Position numbers and translations under genes: made by a program
The notes under the pieces: model-generated
The model's database searches: none
Told to the model about the DNA's origin: nothing
What the model saw: only the letters and a program-made list of their open reading frames with translations
Source: Raffaelea ambrosiae
Lineage: Eukaryota > Ascomycota > Sordariomycetes > Ophiostomatales > Ophiostomataceae
DNA: 64,000 nt
Reading direction: 5' to 3'
NCBI GenBank assembly: GCA_002778195.1
Contig: PCDI01000008.1
Location: 1,439,759 to 1,503,758 of the forward strand
Shown: positions 57,011 through 64,000 of the stretch, piece after piece
How positions within the stretch are numbered: position 1 is the first letter of the stretch
Layout of the letters: every line of letters starts with the position of its first letter

Positions 57011-57819
57011 GGAGAAGGGAGCGCTCTCATTTTTGCGAAAGATGGGCGGCCGTAGAAAAATGACCAGACACAGAAGAGCAAGACACACATGGGGAGTACT
57101 CTCAATTAAGAAGGTTTCCCAACCCGCCCGATATCGCACTTGGGTGTGATTGGCCTACCCATGCAACGCAACTGAGCGCACCCCCCTCATATCATGTGAC
57201 TGGTCTAGTGCCAACAAGGCTTCCAAATGCATCGTCCCTGTTGGATTTTTGCCCACAACAGAAACATCCACGACAAGTGTCATTCATAACCAACAGACCA
57301 AACAAACAACCCTTCCACTGCAAATATTGCTTGCGACAAGAGCGTCTCCATCGCATAGGCATCACATCCGTTTTATCAAGCTATCTCTGAACTCCGACCA
57401 CATCCTCCCCGTCTTACCGCCGCGTCGACAATCCAAATACCCCTCTTTGGACCCCTTCAACTCAGGCGACACATCAATCCTGCTTGCTAAACAGCTATCC
57501 CGAGCGCCGTCCCTAAGCCTTTCTGCTCTTCATATCTATCTGTTGTGTAGCTGCTTTATAGAGCATTGCAGGGACACGACTGAGTCAAGCCAATTACCTG
57601 GCCTACGATAGAAGCGGTTGCCCCCCCCCTGAACAGACCTTTTCTCACCGTTTCTTCACTTTACCGGCACCAACACCAGACGAGCCCAAGACCTGTCCAC
57701 CGAAAGAAAACTCTCCCCCCCTCTTAACCTTACCGAGTTCAGTTCATGCGGATTGTCTTGGTCATCTGCCATCGACAAACCTTTTCTCCCTACAAACGCC
57801 CAGCTTCCCAGTGACTCCA
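57011..57819. promoter_or_regulatory. Divergent region, J-protein / DHH1
   Basis: 809 bp between the two start codons. C/A-rich leader sequence leads to DHH1, with a C-run near 57621-57629. No gene seen. Confidence 0.5.
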
Positions 57820-59586
57820 ATGGCGGAAGACCTAGTCGAAAAGCTAAAGTCAGCTAAGTTGAGGTGAGACCTGGCTACATTCTTTAGCTGTCTATTCCTC
57901 CCGGTCTGTAGCACACTGAAAGATCTAACACGCCGGTACAGCGACAGCGCGACATCAGATGACTGGAAGAAGAATCTCAATCTACCATCCAAAGACAGCC
58001 GACAACAGACCGAGGTGAACAACACCACACCGCAGCCACTGTGGGCAGCTTGGCAATTTAATGATTTGCCGAGGTAGACAGCGATGCTAACGAGTGACAA
58101 ACAGGATGTCACAAACACGAAAGGATTGGAGTTTGAGGACTTCAACCTCAAGCGAACCCTATTGATGGGCATTTTCGAAGCCGGTTTTGAGAAGCCATCT
58201 CCAATTCAAGAAGAGAGCATTCCTGTTGCGCTTACTGGTCGCGACATCCTTGCACGAGCAAAAAACGGGACCGGAAAGACCGCTGCATTTGTCATACCCG
58301 CCCTGGAAAAGATCAATCCGAAAGTGTCAAAAATCCAATGCCTCATCCTTGTTCCCACCCGTGAGCTGGCTATGCAGACCTCGCAGGTCTGCAAATCACT
58401 CGGCAAGCACCTTAACATTAACGTCATGGTCACTACTGGCGGCACCGGCCTGCGTGACGATATTGTCCGCCTCCAGGAGGCCGTCCATATCGTGGTCGGC
58501 ACGCCGGGACGTATTCTGGACCTCGCCAGCAAGAACGTCGCTGATCTAAGTGAATGTCCAATGTTCATCATGGACGAGGCAGACAAGCTCCTGTCGGCTG
58601 AATTTACACCGGTTATAGAACAACTGTTGCAGTTCCATCCGAAGGACCGCCAGGTCATGCTCTTCTCAGCAACCTTCCCCTTGTCTGTCAAGGATTTTTC
58701 TGACAAGAATATGGCTACTCCGTATGAGATCAACTTGATGGACGAGCTCACTCTGCGGGGAATCACCCAGTACTATGCTTTTGTTGAGGAGCGGCAGAAG
58801 GTGCACTGCCTGAATACTCTCTTCTCCAAACTGCAAATTAACCAATCCATCATCTTCTGCAACTCCACCAACCGTGTGGAGCTGTTGGCCAAGAAGATCA
58901 CAGAGCTCGGCTACTCTTGCTTCTACAGCCATGCAAAGATGGCCCAACAAGCACGGAACCGTGTTTTCCACGACTTCCGCAACGGGGTTTGTCGAAACCT
59001 TGTCTGCTCTGACCTTCTTACTCGTGGTATCGACATCCAGGCCGTGAACGTGGTCATCAACTTCGACTTCCCCAAGAATGCGGAGACGTATTTGCATCGC
59101 ATTGGCCGAAGTGGGCGGTATGGTCACCTGGGCCTGGCTATCAATCTGATCAATTGGGAAGATCGCCTCAGCTTGTATAACATCGAGAGGGACCTTGGTA
59201 CAGAGATTCAGCCGATACCCGCGACCATCGACAAGAGCCTGTACGTGTACGATAACCCGGAGAGCATCCCGCGGCCTATCGCGACATTGGCGCAGCCAGC
59301 ATCATATGCGGCAGCATCTGGCTCCAATGCCGGCCCATCACAGCAGGGCCAGCAACAGAAGCAGATTCAGCCCTCGATCCCGCAAGCCCAGGGTGGCTGG
59401 CAACACCGTGAGGGCAATGGCGGTTATCGCGGTGGCTACCAGGGTAGAGGACAATCATCAGGGTCTCGCGGCAGCCGAGGCCGTAACGGATACCAGGGTG
59501 GCAGAAACCACTACGGCAACCGTGGTGGTGGCCGAGGACAGGGTGCGCAAGGCGCGCAAGGTGCGCCGCCTGCACAGCAGGCATAA
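57820..59586 (+). CDS. dhh1: DEAD-box RNA helicase DHH1 (DDX6 family)
   Basis: Exons 57820-57863, 57942-58014 and 58105-59586; 532 residues. The two small 5' exons encode MAEDLVEKLKSAKLSDSATS and the linker to DVTNTKGLEFEDFNLKRTLL. The second intron has a perfect TGCTAAC branch-like site. RecA1 carries the Q motif (FEKPSPIQEESIPV), motif I AKNGTGKT near 90, PTRELA, DEAD in FIMDEADKLLS near 195 and SAT near 226. RecA2 carries SDLLTRGIDIQAVNVVINFD and HRIGRSGRYGHLG near 370. The last 110 residues are Gln-rich and then RGG-like (GYRGGYQGRGQSSGSRGSRG), a low-complexity RNA-binding tail. DHH1 acts in the cytoplasm in decapping, translational repression and P-body formation with Pat1, Edc3 and Not1. 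Confidence 0.97.
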
Positions 59587-62500
59587 GCCCCCCTCCCCCA
59601 GTACATCGCTGGCCTGCAGCTTTGGTTGGAAGCGCTATAAACTGCAAAAGGCCACACAAATTGCTTCCCCGCCATTTTCGTTTTTGTACATATTACGACT
59701 GTTTTTGACTGCGTTTACTTCTTTCTGCTTTGTCATGTCTCCGAAGACTCGAGATGTCTGTCAAACGATCTCTGTTTCTCCTGTCCATATCCCGCCCAAA
59801 CACACAAACCGCTCCTCGACAGCATTGTACTGTTGTTCACGCCTGCCTCTTCATGAGCACGACATGCATTGTTTCCACTTACCTTTCATGCGGAACAACA
59901 ACATCCCAGCCTGCACACGACTAGACGGTGATTCTACGTGATCGCCATCTCCGAGACTCTTATTTGCCTTGTTTCGGCAGAGCAGCAACACGGCTCGGTG
60001 GAACAAAATGGGCTTTGTGATCAACGCAAGCACGTCTGCCATTTCTCTCAATTTTTTGGTGTTTCGAAAAACAACAACGGCTTCCGGCCCTCTCTGCCTG
60101 CAAGAGATCCTGTTTCCCAACAACTGGCAAATCACTTTGAAAGGGGGGACGATCAAAGCACTCAATTTCTAGAGTCGAAATGAAAACCAATGCGTCCAAA
60201 GTTTGAATGATTTTCTCCCTGCGGGTACCAAACGGCGTCGGTACGATTTAATGTCTCTTGTTTGTTCTGATATTTTCCTTTGTTTTCTTGTTTCTGTTTC
60301 TCTTGCCTTCCATGCAAAGGAATACCAGACATGTGTTTTAGGGCGTTTATGGGACTTGTTTGCTCAGGTCGTGTCATCGGGTATGAATTTCCTTGGAAGG
60401 GAGTACATTTATGGCGTTTGAAGAGTGGTTTTTGTGGAAGGACTGGGCCACGGGTTGATGCGGGAAGCGATAAGGCAAAGACGGGGGTAGACTCGGGACA
60501 GAAAAGGGGGCAGAAAAAGGAAGCAGCGGGCTGAAAATGTGAAAGAGTGGGAGAGCGGGAGAGCGGAAAATCTTTGGGGGGGGGTGCAACCAGGTACCGA
60601 GTGGGCTTGTCTTGCACGCGTTCTGTGCGAGATGCTGCCTACTTGACACATTGAAATGCCCTTCAGTCTTGGCGGAATTTTCGGAGGAATCTGTGGAACA
60701 TTTGCGAAAAATACTCGAGAGGAACATGGAGCAATCAATAGGATTGCAGAAGGAACTGGCTGGCCGGGTGTGTGTGCACTATGCTAATCAAGCATATGCT
60801 GCTCAGCATACCGAAACTCGACATGAAGAGAGCAACCGTTCAGAAAGGTCATTACGGGTGGATTTATCGGCATTTGCATGCCCTCCGGCACGGCAGAAAC
60901 AGCATATGATGTGGAAGTCAAATTCGACGTGAAGCGGAAAAAGAAAACGACGGAAAAAAAGAGGAGGGGGGGCACGAAAAGGACGGAAAAGACGGAAAAG
61001 ACAACAACAAAAAAAGAGGAAAATCACAAAGAAAAAAACCATTCGGGGAGCACTGGAGGTACTGGCGGCTGTTCAGACTGGCTGGACAATGATAGCCGTT
61101 TCTGGTGAGCTGAAGGAGGTACACCTATGGCCCTCTCTTTTCAGTCTTGCTGTTCTGTCTCGTTGCGAGAAAGCAGCGCAGTAGCTGTATCTCTGAGCAA
61201 AATAATGAGTTAGGTAGCATTGCCACAATACAACCTCTCTTTCTCTCCCACGCGGTAGTGTTGCATTCACAAGTGAGTGATCGATGCATGCATGGTACGA
61301 GTGACGTCGAGAATGAGGAAATGGTTTCCTCGGTTGGTACCGATTTGTCTAGACGTGCTGTGCAAGGACGACACGCCATCAGTTGCTTTTTTTAATTTTG
61401 GCTTGAGATCTGGCAGCGACTGCAGACAAGGGGGTGAAAGAGACGAAACAACCCGACTTCAGACATTGAGACCAAAACAAAACGTGTGGGATCTTTCAGA
61501 CAGGGACAGACAGGCTGTTGATCATTAACTTGCATATTTATTCTGCGTTTGTAATCTTCTATCTGTGGAAATAGCAGGTTTACGCCTTTCTATGGGCTTA
61601 ATTTTTTTTTTTTGTTATTTGCTCGTGTAAACAACCATATTGAGATACGCCCTTTTAATTGGTATCACAAACACTCAATGGCATACTTGACAACCAGAGA
61701 AAACAACATGCTACCAAAAATTTTAGTTATCACCCCCTTCCCACTGTAAGAAGGCGAACAAAAAGTAAAGAAGCGACGAAAGGTAACTAAGACAGTGGCA
61801 CAGTGGCGACAGTCCATCCACTCCTTCCCTCCGCGTGGCCCTCCGCGTGGCAGCTCCGCGTGCAGCATTGCCCGTTTACTAGTACGCCCCTGTACGATTC
61901 GTGCGACTACGATCGCACGTGCATCATGCCTTTTTTCCTATTTGGTGCCGAAGGAACTGCCTACCTGCAGTATCTTACATCGTACAATTCAATTCAACCC
62001 AGCCACTACACAGCTCCACGGCCGACTGCACGGAACACGACTAGCCATATTTTTATGGCAGCCAGCAAACCCACTCATCTTAGCAAGCCGACACTTTGCA
62101 GCCTGTCATGTCAGGGAACGTTCGCCATGGGCTGCATCGGCCTATCCACCTGTCATCTCCTATGGCTGGCAATAAGTACAGCCACAGAATCAGTGTGCTA
62201 GTTCTCGCTACGAGGATCCACGCCATCTGGCAGACAGCTTCATTGTGCTGCTTACTATGTAGGATGGCAGGCCAGGGCGAGTGGCCCGTTTCGAGCGCCG
62301 CGGGTCTGGCTGCTTTGGGGCGGGTAGTTCCGTTTTCATTTTTGGGGTGGACGAGGGGACCATCTGGAGGGGACCACCTCGGAAGCAAACAGGGGACTTT
62401 TGTCCGGCCTGGTGGCAGACCTGGACTGATCGGCAGAACAAGCAGCTACGATAGAAACCCATCGATGTCGTGCCTCGGATGATGCTGTGCAGCGCAGACA

Positions 62501-62883
62501 TCCGTTTCGTGGATATCATTGGACGGCCTCGACTGGCAGCCAGGCAGGGCCGCCATTTTAATAACCCTCGTCCATCGTTTCTGCGTCGTCTTTTTCTCTT
62601 GCATTCTCTCATTGTCTGCTTTACTCTGCACTGATGAGGCGTTTAGTCAACATAGACAAGCCTGAACCTCAGTTGCCTCTCAGTGGCTTTAGCTCGGCGT
62701 TTAGCAAGCCACCAGTACCACGCAGAAAAGACGACCTGGGCTAGTTTGGTGTCTCCAGTGCAGCTCCCATCTGTTCTGTCTGCTTTGTCTGTCCTTTGCT
62801 GTCTCTTTCTCTTTGTCTTTGTCTGTCTCATCCGCGTCCCGCTTGACAATCGCGTCTCCTTCCTGCTTCGCCAGCTAGACGCC
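59587..62883. other. 3.3 kb gene-poor region downstream of DHH1
   Basis: Begins with the T-rich 3' flank of DHH1. No reading frame here shows a recognisable family. A run of G (60575-60585) and purine-rich repeats of ACGGAAAAG type (60950-61000) are visible, together with a 12 bp tandem duplication near 61829-61852 (CCTCCGCGTGGC-type) and TACTATGTAG at 62253-62262. Confidence 0.45.
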
Positions 62884-63525
62884 ATGGCGGACAAGACAGA
62901 GGCGGCGGCGGCGGCGGCCAAAGCTGGCTTGTCTTCAGAAAACGCAGCTGTCGCTGTCTCGTGTGACACCAAGGCTGCCGAGACCTCAACCTCACCAAAA
63001 CCAGAAGCAGAGACATTTGCAGCAAGCCCCCCACCAGGGCCAACACCGGCTATTCTGCCCTCTGGCGCGCCGGCCGTCTCCTCAGCCACCATCTAGGTCG
63101 ATGAGGCGCAGCCACACGACGTCGGCGCTTCCGCAGACGACGATAAGGCTTACGCATTGGGCGGTGTGCACTCGGCGGCGTCGACATCACTCTCGTCCAG
63201 CGTGCGCGATTACACCTTTGAGAATAGCCGCCACTACTACAAGCTCAAGGAGGGTCAGTACCACTTCCCCAGCAACGATCCCGAACAGGACCGTGAGGAG
63301 ATGCGCCACTGCTTGATGGTGCATATGTGCCGGGGCAAGCTGCACAAGGCGCCACCTCAGAACCCCCAAACCATAGTGGATGTCAGAACCGGCACCGTCT
63401 GGGCTATCGATATGGGCCACGAGCACCCTGAGGCCGAGGTCATTGGCGTCGACCTGAGTCTTCTTCGGCCCTCTTGGGTGCCGCCGAACGTGCGCTTTCT
63501 TGTCGACGATATTGAAGCTCCTTAG
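62884..63525 (+). pseudogene. Truncated LaeA-like SAM-dependent methyltransferase
   Basis: The frame opens MADKTEAAAAAAKAGL, a disordered Ala/Pro-rich start usual for fungal LaeA-like proteins. An in-frame TAG at 63094-63096 interrupts SSATI|VDEAQPHDV, where relatives usually have an acidic residue. Beyond it, in the same frame, the conserved text resumes: STSLSSSVRDYTFENSRHYY, then EGQYHFPSNDPEQDREEM, then ILD-like IVDVRTGTVWAIDMGHE. That last segment is the SAM-binding motif I, normally D-I/V-G-T-G-T-G-I-W, here lacking a Gly and one residue. The block VIGVDLSLLRPSWVPPNVRF follows and the frame ends in TAG after DDIEAP, where relatives have a Trp. The remaining ~200 residues are absent from all frames downstream. 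Intact LaeA-like proteins are methyltransferases; LaeA itself globally regulates secondary metabolism. Confidence 0.85.
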
Positions 63526-63898
63526 GTCAGCGGACCTAATACTTGCGGCCGCAGCACATATCTGTTCGCGACAGCCTATGTCAAGAAACACCATCCCGCA
63601 CGCCTGTCATCTAGAAAGTATCGAGAGAGACTGTTCAAATATAGAAATGTAATTCATACCCAATTAAGCCAACAACATGCAAAGACATAAAACCAGAAAA
63701 GCCATGTGGCTTGGCCCCACTACTCAACAAATAACGCCGCCACCCATGCTCAACCCAGCTATCTCTCCCTGGCTGTAGACCACACATGAAATACGCACGC
63801 AGACATTACACGAGAAACACACTAAACCAGAAGAAAAAAAGTGCTCGGCATCATCCTTAAGGTATGTGTCATCACTTTTCGCACAGCTCTCCTTGGCC
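63526..63898. other. Intergenic at the right end
   Basis: No continuation of the methyltransferase can be read. This stretch probably includes the 3' UTR of the minus-strand gene that ends at 63899. Confidence 0.4.
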
Positions 63899-64000
63899 TT
63901 AGAAAAGCGCCGCAACAATGCCAGCAGCACCACCCCAAAGGCCAGCAATGATCGGCGTCCAGGTTTTAAATAAGCCATTGCTGCCAGAAGACGGCGCTGT
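63899..64000 (-). CDS. C-terminal end of a probable GPI-anchored protein (partial)
   Basis: The last 33 codons before a TAA at 63901-63899 read a small-residue segment (APSSGSNG) followed by a hydrophobic tail WTPIIAGLWGGAAGIVAALF ending exactly at the stop. This is the layout of a GPI attachment signal: small omega-site residues, short spacer, terminal hydrophobic stretch. The rest of the gene would lie beyond the right edge. Only the tail is visible, so the call is tentative. Confidence 0.4.
   Translation of the reverse strand, partial: TAPSSGSNGLFKTWTPIIAGLWGGAAGIVAALF

Noticed and set aside
57011..57139. N-terminal extension of the J-domain protein
   Set aside because: The extra residues read as leader, and the start at 57010 gives a presequence-like N-terminus. 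The longer form cannot be fully excluded.
1..64000. tRNA, rRNA, CRISPR arrays and intact transposons
   Set aside because: I looked for T-loop words (GGTTCGAATC type), direct-repeat/spacer arrays and long reverse-transcriptase or transposase frames and saw none. A covariance-model search could still find a diverged tRNA.

Overview
This is nuclear DNA of a filamentous ascomycete (Pezizomycotina). The genes are widely spaced. Short spliceosomal introns of roughly 65-160 bp have GTRNGT donors, CTRAC-type branch points and YAG acceptors. Leaders are pyrimidine-rich, and the proteins resemble Sordariomycete families. Gene style would fit Ophiostomatales or relatives, but the sequence alone does not fix the genus. 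No tRNA, rRNA, CRISPR array or intact transposon was seen. Two assembly gaps (N runs) are present.

Layout. 354-1865 (+) is a TIGR02452/bacterial-type PARG-like macrodomain protein, followed by a 7.7 kb stretch with no convincing gene. 9.6-16.7 kb holds Sec24 (-) and CFT2/CPSF100 (+), sharing one divergent intergenic region. 17.2-18.3 kb is a decayed acyl-CoA ligase, beside possible P450 debris. 21.7-25.5 kb is the PI4P 5-kinase MSS4 (+). 26.5-28.7 kb holds the divergent pair COA6 (-) and SYS1 (+). 30.1-36.3 kb holds an ELYS-like nucleoporin-assembly protein (-) and the condensin ATPase SMC4 (+), also divergent. 36.7-37.8 kb is an N-carbamoyl-D-amino-acid hydrolase-like nitrilase (-), next to a broken Gal80-like oxidoreductase (38.6-39.45 kb, -). 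Then come a PEBP-family protein (+, 40.9 kb), a coiled-coil protein (+, 42.4-45.2 kb), a Dal5-type MFS transporter (-, 45.7-47.5 kb), a region of gene debris, and a GH31 glycosidase (+, 51.1-53.8 kb). A small GPI-protein-like relic (54.1 kb), a J-domain protein (-, 55.9-57.0 kb) and the helicase DHH1 (+, 57.8-59.6 kb) follow. The right end carries a truncated LaeA-like methyltransferase pseudogene (62.9-63.5 kb) and the tail of a minus-strand gene that continues past the window.

Theme. The intact genes are mostly housekeeping: COPII and Golgi traffic, mRNA 3' processing and decay, phosphoinositide signalling, condensin, nuclear pore and cytochrome oxidase assembly. Between them lie at least three clearly broken metabolic or regulatory genes, the acyl-CoA ligase, the Gal80-like oxidoreductase and the LaeA-like methyltransferase, plus weaker relics. 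I found no convincing new multi-gene system. The most useful observations are this gene graveyard, two short palindrome-like motifs that recur in non-coding DNA (TACTATGTAG and GTACTCGTA), alternating purine-pyrimidine tracts, and possible alternative splicing in SYS1 and the ELYS-like gene.
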